DNA from: Acer yangbiense
Taxonomy: Eukaryota > Streptophyta > Magnoliopsida > Sapindales > Sapindaceae
NCBI GenBank assembly: GCA_008009225.1
Contig: CM017761.1
Coordinates: forward strand, 72,234,694-72,298,693
DNA length: 64,000 nucleotides
Direction: 5' to 3'
Positions 35,323 to 48,400 of the stretch are shown here, piece after piece. Every line of letters begins with the position of its first letter. Position 1 is the stretch's first letter. Made by a program: the position numbers and the translations under genes. Below the pieces are notes generated by a model, which saw nothing but the letters and a program-made list of their open reading frames with translations, did no database searches and was not told the origin of the DNA.

Positions 35323-38300
35323 ATGTTTGGTTCAGGTACATTTCATTCTGCTTTCAGTACTTCTACAATTTCTAGTAATAATACTTGGATAATTGATTAT
35401 GGTGCAACAGATCACATGACTTTTGATTCTAAAAAATTTAGTCATTATAGTTCAACCGAAACATGTAGTGTGTCATATGCTGATGGTACACCCACCCCAG
35501 TTAATGGGGCTGGATCTCTATCATTAACTCCATCTTTACACTTGTCATCTGTTTTACATGTGCCTACCTTATCTAATAACTTACTTTCTATCAGTCAGAT
35601 CACTAAATCTCTTAACTACACTGTCACCTTCTGGCCTACTCATTGTGTGTTTCAGGACATTTACACCAAGGAGACGATTGGAACTAGTAGGGAAAAAGGG
35701 GGGTTGTACTACTTTACCACAGATAGTACTTTGGGCTCTTCACGCTCATCTAGTCAACCTCATAGAGTAGTACAAGTCAACTCTGATAACGAAAGTAATA
35801 TCTATCTCTGGCATAGACGCTTAGGACATTGTTCATTTGGGTACCTTAAGTTTTTATTTCCATCATTGTTTACTGGTCAAAATAATTTTCAATGTGAAAC
35901 ATGTGTTTTGTCAAAACATCATCGCACTGTTTTTCCTTCTAGCAATAATAATAGGAGCTCTATGCCATTTTCTCTTGTCCATTCTGATGTATGGGGCCCC
36001 TCTAATGTTGTGTCTATATCTGGTATGCGTTGGTTTGTTACATTTATTGATGATTGCACACGTTTGACTTGGATTTTCCTTTTAAAAAATAAAAGTGATG
36101 TATGTGATGTTTTTCAAAAATTTTATCACATGGTCTACACACAGTTTCATAAGAAAATTCAAGTTTTACGCTCTGATAATGGTGGGGAATATCTCAATCA
36201 TAATTTCAAAACCTTTTGTTTACAAAATGGTATTCTCCACCAAACATCTTGTGCACAAACTCCACAACAAAATGGCACAGCCGAGCGTAAAAATCGTCAT
36301 CTCTTAGAGGTTGCACGATCTTTACTGCTCGAAATGCATATGCCTAAATCTTTTTGGGGTGATGCTATCTTATCTGCTGCATATCTTATTAATCGCATGC
36401 CATCCAGTGTTCTGTCTTTCCAGACCCCACTATAGTCTCTGTCTCATTACTGTGATATTACCTCTGCCTTACATGTTCTCCCTCGGGTCTTTGGGTGTGT
36501 GGTATATACACATGTTCATTCTCCTCATCGAGGAAAATTAGACCCGCGTGCCCTTAAATGTGTCTTTATAGGCTACTCTAGCTCCCAAAAGGGGTACAAA
36601 TGTTATCATCCTCCATCTCGTAAGGTGTTCGTTTCACAGGATGTTACGTTTTGGGAAAATTAGGCATACTTTTCCCCGGAGACTCCTCTTCAGGAGGGGA
36701 ATTCGAACTATGAAGAGAAGTCTCCTAAGGTAGAGAGTGATGTACCTATTAGTCTAAATGTGCCTATAAGTCTGTCTCCTGAGAGTGATGTACCTATTGT
36801 GCCTACAAATCTGTCTTCTGAAGTAGAAAGTGAGGTACCTAGTAGTCTCACAGAAAAGATAGAATCAACTCTAAAGGTGTATGAAAGGCGAAATAAAGGG
36901 AAAGAGAAACAAGGGGAGTCAGTTCCCATACAAGTGGCACAACCCCTTACTTCCCCTTCTCCAACATTAGTTCATCAATCGGACTCTGAGGTGGAAAATG
37001 CTCCTGAGGTAATTCCTAAACACTCTACTTTATCTAATGACTTGTCTAGTGAAAATCACACAGATTCTGACCCCAGTCTATCTACTAGACGGTATCCTAG
37101 TCGAGAACATATACCACATTTACGGTTTGGTTTTTCCCCTGAGCGATTTACAGCAGATAGTAAGGCCCTTTACTCTATTACTGATTACACCTCAACTCAC
37201 AGACTATCTAAAACCTTTAAAGCTTTTGCACATCAATTATCCTCTGTATCTATTCCCAGTAAATTGCAGGATGCACTGATAGATCAGAATTGGGTCCGAG
37301 CCATGGATGAGGAGATGAAAGCTTTACAAAAAAATTGTACTTGGGAGATAGTGGATCTACCTAAAGGAAAAAAGGCCGTTGGGTGTCGATGGGTTTATAC
37401 CATTAAGCACAAAGCAGATGGCACAATTGAAAGGTACAAGGCTAGGTTGGTTGCTAAAGGGTATACTCAGACTTACGAGGTTGACTACCAGGAGACGTTT
37501 ACTCCAGTAGCCAGTTAAACACTGTTAGGGTACTTCTATCACTGGCAGTGAACTTGGATTGGCCATTAAAACAGTTCGATGTGAAGAATGCTTTCCTACA
37601 TGGGGAACTCAGTGAAGAAGTCTATATGGAGCTCCCTCCCGGTTCAGAGTCTCAAACTGGCAAAGTATGTAAGCTAAAAAGGGCTCTTTACGGACTGAAA
37701 CAATCACCTAGAGCCTGGTTTGGGCGATTCAGTATGTCCATGAGGAGGTTCGGGTACCAACAAAGTAACTCGAATCACACCTTATTCTTCAAAAGAAAAG
37801 GTGATAAGATCACTGTTCTGATTGTTTATGTTGACGATATGATTGTCACAGGAAATGATGATCTAGAGATGACTGCTCTTCAAAGTTACTTAGCTACGGA
37901 GTTTGAAATGAAAGATCTGGGATTGCTAAGGTACTTTCTGGGAATTGAGGTGGCCCGATCAAAACATGGGATTTTCCTCAGTCAACGAAAGTATGTTCTT
38001 GATCTGCTTACAGAAACTGGGATGCTTGCTAGCAAACCATCAGATACCCCTATGGATTAGAATCACAAGTTATGTGAGTGTCCAGGTCACCTTGATCAAA
38101 CCCCAACAAACAAGGAAAGATATCAGAGACTTGTAGGTAAGCTTATCTACCTTTCACATACACGTCCTGATATTGCTTATGCAGTGAGCGTGGTGAGCCA
38201 GTTTATGCATGCTCCCATTGAGAGCCACATGAATGCGGTTCTTCGAATTCTAAGGTATTTGAAAGGGGCTCCTAGCAGAGGATTAATGTTCTCTCGACAT

Positions 38301-38791
38301 GAACACTTGGGCATCGAGGGATACACGGATGCTGATTGGGCTGGGAATGCCAGTGACCGAAGATCTACGTCCGGGTATTTCACCTTTGTAGGAGGTAACC
38401 TTGTCACTTGGAGGAGTAAGAAACAGACTGTGGTGTCACGATCTAGTGCTGAAGCAGAATTCCGAGGGATTGCCCAAGGAATCACTGAATTACTATGGTT
38501 GAAGAACTTATTAGGTGATTTGGGATTTCACCCAAAGGATAGCATGAAGCTATATTGTGATAATAAAGCTTCTGTACAAATTGCCAATAATCCTATCCAA
38601 CATGATCGTACCAAACATGTGGAGATTGATCAATTCTTCATCAAAGAGAAATTGGAAGAAAAAATAATTGAGCTTCCGCATGTACCAAGTAAGAATCAAC
38701 TTGCAGATATCCTTACAAAGGCCATTAATGGGAGGAACTTTCATGACTCAATTAGCAAGTTGGGCATGAGTGACATCTATGCACCAACTTG
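35323..38791 (+). pseudogene. E1 pol remnant (protease-integrase-RT-RNase H)
   Basis: The protease site reads DYGATDHM where DSGATDHM-type is usual. Integrase has WHRRLGH, CETC, and the acidic residues in HSDVWGPS, RSDNGGEY and NGTAERKN. RT has WVRAMDEEM, KARLVAKG, KNAFLHGEL and YVDDM. RNase H has YTDADWAG and SSAEAEFRG, and the frame ends at 38791. Breaks are TAG at 36433-36435, 36661-36663 and 38058-38060, plus a one-base loss near 37513 that gives TAA at 37516-37518. Where E2 can be compared, the three TAG codons stand in place of CAG. Confidence 0.85.
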
Positions 38792-38799
38792 AGGGGGAG

Positions 38800-38983
38800 T
38801 GTTAGAATATTATGGTTAATTAGGAAGATTGTATAGTTGACTTATTTGATTTGTTTAGCATAGAATCAATTAGCTTCTTTGTAGGTATTTGTTTCCTATT
38901 GTATCTCTATTTCCTAATTGTAATTCTCCTATAAATTACCTCCTATATGGAGAAGAATAAGATAACAAACACTCAATTCTTCA
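38800..38983 (+). repeat. Right LTR of E1
   Basis: 184 bp, identical to the left LTR by eye, followed by the target duplication CATAG. Confidence 0.9.
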
Positions 38984-40092
38984 CATAGCTCCCAACTGAG
39001 CGTAGGAAGACAAAGTACTCACAAAAGTAGTTCATCTGGGTTTGCGTTCTTGCTGAGTTGCAACTGGCAGAAAATGGCCAATGCCTCCTGTGGCTTCCTG
39101 TTTTGATCATAAGCTGATATGAGGGCGTTCCATGTAGCAGTTTCTTGTATTGGGATGGCGTCCAAAAATGACTTAGCAACATCATACTCTCCCAATTTAG
39201 CATACCCATCAATCCTAGTTGTCCATGAAACAATATCTTATCAAACAATTTTTTTGCATCCTCAACACTCCCACATTTCAACTCAACACTCCCAGCATTG
39301 CATTACTCAAAGTCAAGTCCATTTTAATCCCATTCTGTTCGATATACGAACGAATCCATCTCCCAAACTCCAAATCCTTTATTTTTGTACAAGCTGATAA
39401 AACACCCACCATTTTCACAGCATTAGGCTTGACATTCTCTGCCTCCATTTCTCTTTGTCAAAACACCCTCCTTGAACAAACCCTGATATCATAGAATTCC
39501 ACGAAACAACATCTTTTTCACCAATCCGAACAAAAACCTGGTATGCGAAATCCAAATCTCCACATGAAGCATAAAAATGTATCAGCAAATTAAGAATAAA
39601 CACATCATCACCAAACGAGGACTTGACAACCAATCCATGGAAAACTTGCCCAACACCCAACCTGGAAAGCTTGGTAGCCGCTTTGATCAAAAAAGGGAAA
39701 GTGAACTTATTTGGAAAATAAGGAGACTCACAAAGCATCCGCAAAAAAATCTTCACACTTTCACTAGGTTCCGGGCTCCACGAATAAGCACGAATGAGGG
39801 TGTTCCACTTATACAGATTCGGTTCAGGAATTTCATCGAACACCTTGCGAGCATTCTCGAGGCTCGAAAACGGAGACAGAGCACTGGCCGTGAAGAGTTT
39901 GCTGGCAGAGTAGGAGTCGAAGAAGAGACCAGTGCGTAGCAAATGAGCATGAACTTGCTTCAAATGTCTCAAACTGGTGCACTGTTCGATCAGCGAAAAC
40001 ATTAGTCGGTTTCGATTGTCGCTTTTGACAGTTGGAGATTCTGGGTTTGCTTGAATTGGAAGACAAATAAGTGGGGTGCTTAGAGTTCCCAT
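38984..40092 (-). pseudogene. DYW-type PPR gene (OTP81-like), 5' part
   Basis: From a likely ATG at 40090-40092 (MGTLSTP) it reads LIEQCTSLRHLKQVHAHLLR, then PPR repeats with SASKLFTASAL, ARKVFDEIPEPNLYKWNTL, FPFLIKAATKL and KDVVSWNSMISGF. This is collinear with Arabidopsis OTP81. After GGCFDKE the frame is lost. Pieces such as LKCGSVEDAKKLFDK (near 39260) and VSTLSSYAQLGAM, which runs up to the E1 insertion, lie in other frames. The two parts together would cover about the usual 730 residues, so the gene was full-length before decay. Confidence 0.75.
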
Positions 40093-40261
40093 GAATTGCA
40101 TGCAATTTTTCTTCTTTGTTCGTCTCTCTTCGTTAGTTAGCTTTTGTCGTGTCAAATGCAGTGTGTTGCACAACAATCACGATATGGATTCAAGTTTATT
40201 CAATAATTCAACCCACCAACATTATCAACTATCGTCCTCTCACTGCAAGTGAAGATTACAG
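40093..40261. other. 5' flank of the PPR pseudogene
   Basis: A short stretch before the armadillo-like copy. Nothing else is recognised. Confidence 0.4.
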
Positions 40262-41490
40262 AAGTTTTTTCTGATCCTAGTGGAGGGAATTATACAGACT
40301 ACACTTGTATTTTGTTTGTATTCTAAAAAATATTCGCCATAGAAATCTCATCAAAAATTCAAAAACATCAGCATTGATTTTTTTGAGTCTACTTCAGAAC
40401 CTGAACAAAGCCACAAGGCAACATATTTCTTCATCTGAATTGATTCAATGAGAGTTCTGGTTTTCCGTTTCAAATTGGTTGCTTGGTCTATAAGAGGAAC
40501 CGGTAGGCAGTAGCTCTTAACTTAATAATAGTGAGTCGACTCGGTCACTTCCCGAGTTGACGAGTCAACTCGGTGCGTTATTTATTATTGACTTTATGGG
40601 CCTAAATAATGTTTTGATAGACCAAATAGCTTGGATTTAATTGGGCTTGGCCTGTAAAACCGAAACTCGTTGTTATTTTTTCTGATTTTGAATTTTCGAT
40701 GAAGGTGGTGGTGGTGATCGAATCGGAGATGGTGACAGACAGAGCAATGGAGGATGAGTTTCTTGAAACGTCTACCATGCACAAGTTAGTATCACAGCTT
40801 ACCTCCGTATAAATTTACTCTTTTTCAACTTCAATTGTATATTGTTAGCTTTAAGAAAAGCTTTCAATTTGCAATCTCGAAATTTTGCTTCATTTAATGG
40901 AAGAGGTGATTCTTCTTCATTTATATTTATTTATTCTGTTTTGTTGATACTTTGATTGATGAGGAAATACTAGAAATGACTAATTTTTATAAAGTTTTCG
41001 TTTTTATGCTGATTTTCTTTCAAATTATGAACAAAAATGGCATTCATAAAATGACCCTTGAATGAATTTTTTAGTGATACTTGGAATTGTGTGGAATTGG
41101 AGATTTGGAGATAAGAGACTTCAATAGTTAAATGCTTTGTATGAATGATGTAGATGAGCTCTCCATTGATCAGGAAGCTGAGAGGAAAATCAAATAGGAT
41201 GGTTATTGAAACTGATCTTTGCCAGAACTGCTACAGCTTTTGGTTATCCGTTCTTTCCTTATATGTTGTTGAAACTCACTATCATGGCTTGCTCTTTCAC
41301 GGAAAAAATAAATTTGATGCAACAGTCTGTGTCACTTTTGAAAGTCTGGGAGCATCTAGATTAGCTCGTTTTTCAATAGACGGTAACAACGTTTTCTTTT
41401 AAGCTATGATTAGATCAAAGACTTCAGGAGTCTACGATAGTGCAATGCCATTGTCAACAAATTGGAAAAAAATCCATTATACTTGATAGT
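40262..41490 (+). pseudogene. Armadillo-like gene fragment, copy 3
   Basis: It is collinear with 15775-17285: an RLK NIRHRNLIK relic at about 40325-40360, start exon MEDEFLETSTMH at 40747-40784, a second exon near 40852-40905 whose 5' part is lost, then IDQEAERKI near 41167, a break, RMVIETDLC-type out-of-frame sequence, and GASRLARFSIDG near 41350. The palindrome motif follows at 41419-41433. It has several frame breaks and only one copy of the last exon, against two in copy 2. Confidence 0.45.
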
Positions 41491-41691
41491 GGAAAGCATC
41501 ATTAGCTGTTAAGTATAGCTACTATCTACTGTATTTGTGGTATGTATTTTGTGACAAACTGTCTCTAAGGTATTGCAACATTTACAATGTTCGTGTTTCC
41601 GGTAAAAATGAATTTAGTTATGCATTGATCCTCACAACTAATCTGTGAGTGGTGCATCGATTGACGATAACAAATTTCCAGAGCAGAGTAA

Positions 41692-42800
41692 TGTTCTGCT
41701 TGATAATGATTTGGTTACCCATGCAAGTGACTTTGGATTAGCAAAATATCTGTCAGATCACTTAGGTAATACTGTTCGTGGAACTCAATCAAGCTCAATG
41801 TGAATAAAAAGAACTGTTGGTTATGTTTCCCCGGATAATTCTTTCGTGTCTAATACAAATTTGGATCTTTATAATATTGAATTCATTTACTATAACTTGA
41901 TTGATGATAACAGCTTTCCAGAGCAGAGACGCAAAGTTATGAACCCATGGAAACTACATCAGAAAGAACGAGTTATGAAACTAGAGAAAGCTGATGTGTA
42001 ATTTTTCCGGTTAAGGAAAATTACAAGGAGAATTTAGGAGAAGTACATTGAAAAGAAGTGGAGATTAGTGGAAGAGATAAAGAGAGGACAAATTGTCTTA
42101 ATATTCGATGATTTTATTTCCAAAGTCACCACTACCAAGGAATAAAATAGCAAAGTGCACTAACCAAAGTTCATTAACCACTAGCACCAAAACAAGGAGC
42201 ACTCAATAACAATAATGCTCCAATGGAGCACCAACAACACGTCAGCACTTACTAAAAGCAACATGGAGGATACGTGGTAGTGCCCACATCAAAAGCTGCC
42301 AAGAAGACTGAAGTTAATTCTGGCACAACATCATATTACAAGTCTTGGTGGGGCTTGGAGGCCATGAATTGTGGTTATGAATACAACAAAGAGTTTAGAA
42401 GTCTACGCTGGTGAAATAGAGTGATTGGCCTGGAGATGTTCAGGCACGACATGATAGTCTGGAGATGTTCAAGTCATTTTGTTTAACAAATGAATACGGT
42501 GCTGCTCAATTATTATAATTAATAACTGATTTTATACTAGAATTACATCCGGCTATCATGTACATTAACGGTATGGGCAGTGATATGTCCATGCCGGGAT
42601 ACATTTACAGCTATGGAATTCTCTCGCTAGAGATGTTCACTGAGTAGCATATTTTGTGATTGCCAAACTCTCCATGAATTTGTCAAGATGACTTTACCGG
42701 AAAGAGTGACAGAGATTGTTGAACCTTCACTGCTTTTAGGAGGAGGAGCTGGCATCAGCAACAATGTTGAAAATTCTGCAAGAATGTCGGAGATTGCTAA
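41692..42800 (+). pseudogene. RLK kinase relic with solo-LTR insertion
   Basis: The stretch 41692-41835 reads NVLLDNDLVTHASDFGLAKYL, then a stop and TVGYVSPD. The second-exon part at 42567-42790 reads GMGSDMSMPGYIYSYGI, LPERVTEIVEPS and a breakdown after NNVENSARM. The linking part holds RLK-flank repeats and a 300-bp insertion (41992-42291). It differs more from genes A-C than they do from each other, so it is an older member. Confidence 0.65.
41992..42291. mobile_element. Solo-LTR-like insertion (300 bp)
   Basis: It starts TGATGTGTAATTTTTCC and ends GTGCCCACATCA, with the 5-bp target duplication AAAGC (41987-41991 and 42292-42296). The paralogous site at 50818-50835 (gagaaagctgccaagaag) is empty. 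TG...CA ends with TGATGTG/CACATCA inverted tips are typical of LTRs. No internal domain is present. Confidence 0.75.
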
Positions 42801-45300
42801 ACAATTATTACTCCTTCTCTTGGGACAGAATGTCTTGTGAAGCCATGCTGACATGCTGCAAAAATTTCCAGGCCTGTTTGGTAAAAATTGTATTCAATTA
42901 TGGCATTGATCAGCACCAATACCTTCTGAACTCTGCTTTATCAAATTGACTCATGCCATACAAGTTAATCCATGGATTGTGGTTATGGATACAACAAAGA
43001 CTTTAGAAGTCTACTTTGGCTGATATTGTTGAGAAGTCCAAACCACAAATCTTATGTCATTTTAGCTCTGATGATATATAGGCCACTTTTATGGATCACA
43101 GATTGGTTTCCAACTACAAATTTCCAAGCTCAACCCATTGTGCACGATACTTCTGGGAGCAATATGAAAAAAGTATGTGTCCAGTGGGTAATTGACTGAT
43201 GATAGCAATTTTTCCTGAGCAGAGATACAAACTGCTATGATATGAGCAGGGATTAGTAAAATATCTAAATATCTGTTAAATCACTTAGGTAATAAAACAA
43301 CTTAAGTTGTCTGCTCTTTGGAATCTACAGCTGAAAGAATGGAAATGACTGATTTGTGGCAAAATTGTATGTAATTAGGGAGAAGTTTGTAGGTAGTACA
43401 ATTTGATAAGTTAGAGATGTTGGGTTAATTTTTGGTGATCGCACTCTTGAAATGAATAATCCTGAGCTTTTTCATGGTACTCTTGTCAGAGATTCCATGT
43501 TGTGTAATTTGGAATGTATGTACTTTCTCCACCTCCTGTCACGTGCTTGTTATTCATCAATAAAATTAAAAAATGATCAAAATTTGAATCTTGTTGAGTA
43601 TTCTGTAAGTTATCTCAACAATTATTGCTTTTCCTCTTGGGATAGAATGGCCTTATCGAGCCATGCTGACATTCTGCAAAATTTTCCAGGCCTTTTTCAG
43701 TTTGCAAAATTTTCTTCAGGTAAACATTTTTCAGATTGGAAAATGAATGACTTGACTTGTCAACTTTACCGATGAAAAATAGGATTCAATTATGGTATTA
43801 TCCTCTCAAATACCTTATGAACTCCGCTTTATCAAATCGACTCAATCTCTCTTTGGAGTTACTGAATTTCGTCTGAATGCCGGTAATATTTTGATGATGA
43901 TAACTTTCCAGAGCAGAGACAAAAATTATGGACCACCCATGAAAACTACATAAGAAAGAACAACTTGAGTTTGGAAAGTAGAGAAGGCCGCCAAGTTGGT
44001 TCAGGCACAACATGATCGGCTGATAATGTCTGAAAATTAATTTGCTGAATTTTCAAGAATGCAGCGCTGCCTTGATGACTCCAGTATAATTTAAAGCAAT
44101 TTCTCTCAAAATTAATGTCTGAGAGAGATTGCTTTAAATGAATTGTGGAAAAATTGTGTGGAGAGCCTTAGAAGATATTGACCCCTCTTGATTAGTTTCT
44201 TGTATAAATAAAGTTCTCACAACCCAGCTTCAAATATGGATTCAATTATGGCATTATCCTCTCAAATACCTTTATCAAATTGTGTGGTGGAGCGGCAATT
44301 GTCTCAATCTCTCTTTGGAGTTACTGAATTTCGTCTGAATGCCGGTAATTTTTTGATGATAACAACTTTCCAGAGCAGAGACAAAAATTATGGACCACCC
44401 ATGAAAAGTATATGTCCACTGGGTAATTGACTGATGATAGCAATTTTTCCTGAGCAGAGATACAAACTGCTATGATAAGATATGATATGATATGATCAGG
44501 GATTAGTAAAATATCTAAATATCTCTTTGGAATCTACAGCTGAAAGAATTGAAATGACTGATGTTGTGGCAAAATTGTCTGTAATTTGGGAGAAGTTTCT
44601 GGTAGTACAATTTGATATTAGTTTTTGTTGGAAATGCTTCGTTTGACTGATCTCCATTTTTGAATATTCTGTAAGTTATTTCAACAATTATTACTCTTTC
44701 TCTTGGGACAGAATGGCTTGTTAAAGCCATGCTGCTATATATTCTGCAAAATTTTCCAAGCCTATTTATTTATTTTAATGTCTTATAAGATGCAGGGAAA
44801 ATGAATGACTTTACATGCCATAAAAGGGTAGACTGAACTTGAGACTGAACTTGGAAAGTAGAGAAAGCCGCCAAGAAGACTAAAGTTGGTTCAGGCACAA
44901 CATCATATTACAAGTCTTGCTGGGCCTTGGAGGCCATAAAAATAATTGTGGTTATGGATACAACAAAGACTTTAGAAGTCTACGTTTGTGACATGATAAC
45001 GTAGAGAAGACCAAATTTGGTTCAGGCACAACATACATGATATTACAAGTCTGGAGATGTTCAAGTCATTTTTGTTTAACAAATGAATATGGTGCTGCTC
45101 AATTATTATAATTAAAAACTGATTTTATACTAGACAAAGTATATTAGTTAACAGACAGAATGCAGGGCTGCCTTGAAGACTACGTACGCCATAATGTTAT
45201 TAGTTGTGGGGACGCAGAGAGAGATTGCTTCAAATGAATTGTGTGGACAGCCTTAATTGGAATTCTACCAAGAGACAAACCGTGTCGACTACTAACATAA
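42801..45300. pseudogene. RLK-flank repeats with kinase C-terminal scraps
   Basis: Scraps of the last kinase codons (ESTAERMEMTD, then a REKF-like end) lie at 43315-43400 and 44525-44610. A promoter scrap with tgtataaataaagttc lies at 44203-44220. Palindrome motifs occur at 42390-42404 (one change), 42998-43012 and 44967-44981. The block gggacagaatg to ttttccaggcc occurs three times (42830, 43640, 44705). There is no intact gene. Confidence 0.55.
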
Positions 45301-45310
45301 ACACCAAACA

Positions 45311-45346
45311 TTGACTCCTCTTCATGATCAGTTTCCTGTATAAATT
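45311..45346 (+). promoter_or_regulatory. Gene C core promoter: W-box-like TTGAC and TATA box
   Basis: TTGACT begins at 45311 and TATAAATT is at 45339-45346, 65 bp before the ATG at 45404. The stretch is nearly identical to that before gene D. Confidence 0.6.
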
Positions 45347-45403
45347 AAACCCCCTCTCACCGGCTTGAAATACGCATTCACACAAAATCAAAGCCTTGCA
45401 AAA

Positions 45404-48400
45404 ATGCTTAGTTCCATTAGCTACCCTACCATTCTTCTATGGTGCTTCAGCTTGTTGCTCATCTATAGCTTTTCTACCCTCTCCAATGCCTCGTTAATCA
45501 ACACAAATGAGACAGATCGCCTTGCATTACTTGCCATTAAGGCACAACTTCATGATCCATTAGGAGTCACGAGCTCATGGAACAATTCTGTACCTTTTTG
45601 TCTTTGGACAGGTGTTTCATGTGGTCGTCGGCACCAAAGGGTCACCAATTTGGATTTAAGAAACCAAAGTATAGGAGGTCATTTATCACCATTTATAGGG
45701 AACCTCAGCTTCCTCAAGACAATCCATCTCGAAGACAACATGTTTTATGGTGTCATTCCCCATGAAATCGGTCGCTTGTTCAGGCTTGAAACTCTAGCAC
45801 TGCTCAATAATTCATTTTCAGGTAATATTCCAACCAATTTATCCCATTGCTCTAACCTCGTTGCGTTTGGTGCCTATAAAAATAACCTTACGGGTGAAAT
45901 CCCTTATGATATTGGAAACTTGTTGAAGCTTGAGAAATTGTATATCGGAGGAAATCATCTAACAGGACAAATCCCGGCTTCAATTGTGAATCTTTCAGCT
46001 TTGCAAGAATTAAATTTAGTGGACAATAGCTTGGGGGGTAGAATTCCCGACATGCTAGGCCAACTAAGATGGTTAACGCATGTCAGTTTAGATCAAAATA
46101 AGTTCTTTGGTATGGTTCCAGCTTCAATTTACAACCTCTCTTCTCTTGAGCGTCTCTTTCTTGGATCCAATAGACTTGATGGAAGTTTACCACCTAACAT
46201 GGGCTTTACTCTTCCAAACCTTGAATTTCTTAGTATTTATAACAATGCTTTTACAGGTTTTCTTCCAGATTCTATGTCCAATTCTTCAAACCTTGTACTG
46301 TTTGACATCGCTGAAAATAATTTCAAAGGGAAAGTGTCGATTGATTTTAGTGGCCTTAATAATCTAAATTTGATTAATATGGGTGGAAATAATTTAGGAA
46401 CTGGGACAGCCAATGACCTTGGATTTGTAACCTCTCTATTAAACTGTAGCAAATTGGAAGTGTTAGTTTTTTATGCGAATCAATTTGGAGGGGTGCTGCC
46501 ACATTCTATAGCCAACCTATCAACATTGATTGCTATATCTATAGGGGGCAATCCAATATCTGGGGCCATACCTCCTGGAATTGGAAATCTAGTCAATTTA
46601 ACATTGTTTAGTATGGAGTATAACCAGATATCAGGCACTATTCCTAATGCTATTGGTGAGCTTAGGAGCTTACAAGTACTATCCTTGAGAGGAAATAACT
46701 TACAAGGGAGCATTCCCAGCTCTATAGGTAATCTGAGTCTACTGGCCAGACTTGCGTTGCATTCCAATAATTTGCAAGGCAATATACCTTCCTCGCTTGG
46801 AAATTGTCAGAATTTGATACAGTTGCTTCTCTACAATAACAAGCTCACTGGTATTGTGCCCCAGCAAATTCTTGGAATAACAACCCTCTCTCTTGGCCTA
46901 GACATATCAGATAACCTTCTCAGTGGTCCTTTTCCTTTAGAAGTAGGTAACTTGAAGAATCTTGTTGTATTGAATATTTCTAACAACATGTTTTCTGGTG
47001 AGATTCCTTTTACTCTTGGCGGTTGCTCCAGTTTGGAATCTCTAGACCTGCACGGCAACTCTTTTAGTGGAAGCATTCCTTCTGCTTTCAGTTCTTTGAA
47101 AAGCATGAAAGAACTAGATCTCTCTTCAAACAATTTGTCTGGTCGAATTCCAGAATTTCTTGAGAAGCTATCGTTTTTGGAATCCTTAAACCTGTCTTAC
47201 AATGAATTTGAGGGAGATGTGCCTACCAAAGGAGTTTTCAACAATACAAGGAATTTTTCACTCTTTGGGAATAAAAGGCTTTGTGGGGGCATAGCTGAAT
47301 TGCATTTTCCATTATGCCACTCCAAAAGATCAAAGAAATCAGAAATCCGTCTTCTCAGAGTGGTAATTCCTGTGATTGCTGCAGTCTTGATCTTATCATC
47401 AGTAGCAGGTTTCTTCGTTGTTGTTGCTCGAAGACGGAAATTCGCCAATCAAACGTCAAGGATGTTGCACATGGACAAACAGTTTCCCATGGTTTCTTAT
47501 GCAGAGCTCAGCAAGGCAACCAATGAATTTTCTCCATCCAACATGATTGGTCAGGGAAGATATGGCTCTGTGTATAAAGGAATTTTAGCTGAAGATAGAA
47601 TGCCGGTTGCAGTCAAGGTGATTAACCTACAACAAAAAGGGGCTTCCAAGAGTTTCATTGTGGAATGTGAAGCATTACGAAATATTCGTCATCGAAATCT
47701 CATCAAAATCATCACCCTTTGCTCAAGCATAGATTTTAAAAGGGCTGATTTCAAAGCTCTGGTTTACGAGTATATGCAAAATGGAAGTTTAGAAGAGTGG
47801 CTGCACCAAAGCAATGATCAAGTCAACATGGGCAATTTGAGTTTGATTCAAAGACTCAATATTGCTATCGATGTGGCTTCCGCAATAGAATATCTTCATC
47901 ATCATTGCAGACCACCAATTGTTCATGGTGATCTAAAGCCAAGCAATGTTTTGCTTGATCGTGATATGGTTGCACATGTGGGTGACTTTGGGCTTGCGAA
48001 ATTTCTATCAGGGAATCCAGTTAGTATTGAATCTGGAACCCAATCAAGCTCAATTGGGATAAAAGGAACCATCGGCTATGTCGCTCCAGGTAAATAACTC
48101 TTTCATGCTTCACATTTTGATACGTATGATTAATATTGAATTCCGTTACTACATCTAATTTTATAAATTAACATGTTTCTTAGAGTATGGTATGGGCAGT
48201 CAAGTGTCCATGTCAGGAGATGTGTATAGCTTTGGAATTTTCTTGCTAGAGATGTTCACCGGAAAGCGTCCTACAGATAGCATGTTTCACAATGAGCTAA
48301 ATCTCCATGATTTTGCCAAGATGTCCTTGCCTGAAAGAGTTATGGAGATTGCTGAGCCATCACTGTTGCTGGAAGTAACAACTGACAACAGCAACGTTGA

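Larger units (their letters stand above)
34239..38983 (+). mobile_element. Ty1/copia LTR element E1 (4745 bp), gag-less and broken
   Basis: It has two 184-bp LTRs with no differences by eye, the 5-bp target duplication CATAG (34234-34238 and 38984-38988), a primer site TGGTATCAGAGC right after the left LTR, and a purine tract GAGGGGGAG before the right LTR. The order protease, integrase, RT, RNase H is Ty1/copia. About 900 bp of leader precedes the protease and no gag is recognisable. The identical LTRs mean a recent insertion, yet pol is already full of stops, so enzymes from another element must have moved it. It lies antisense inside the PPR gene. Confidence 0.9.

Noticed and set aside
34239..38983. 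E1 as an autonomous retrotransposon
   Set aside because: There is no gag, and pol has three stops and a frameshift despite the identical LTRs.
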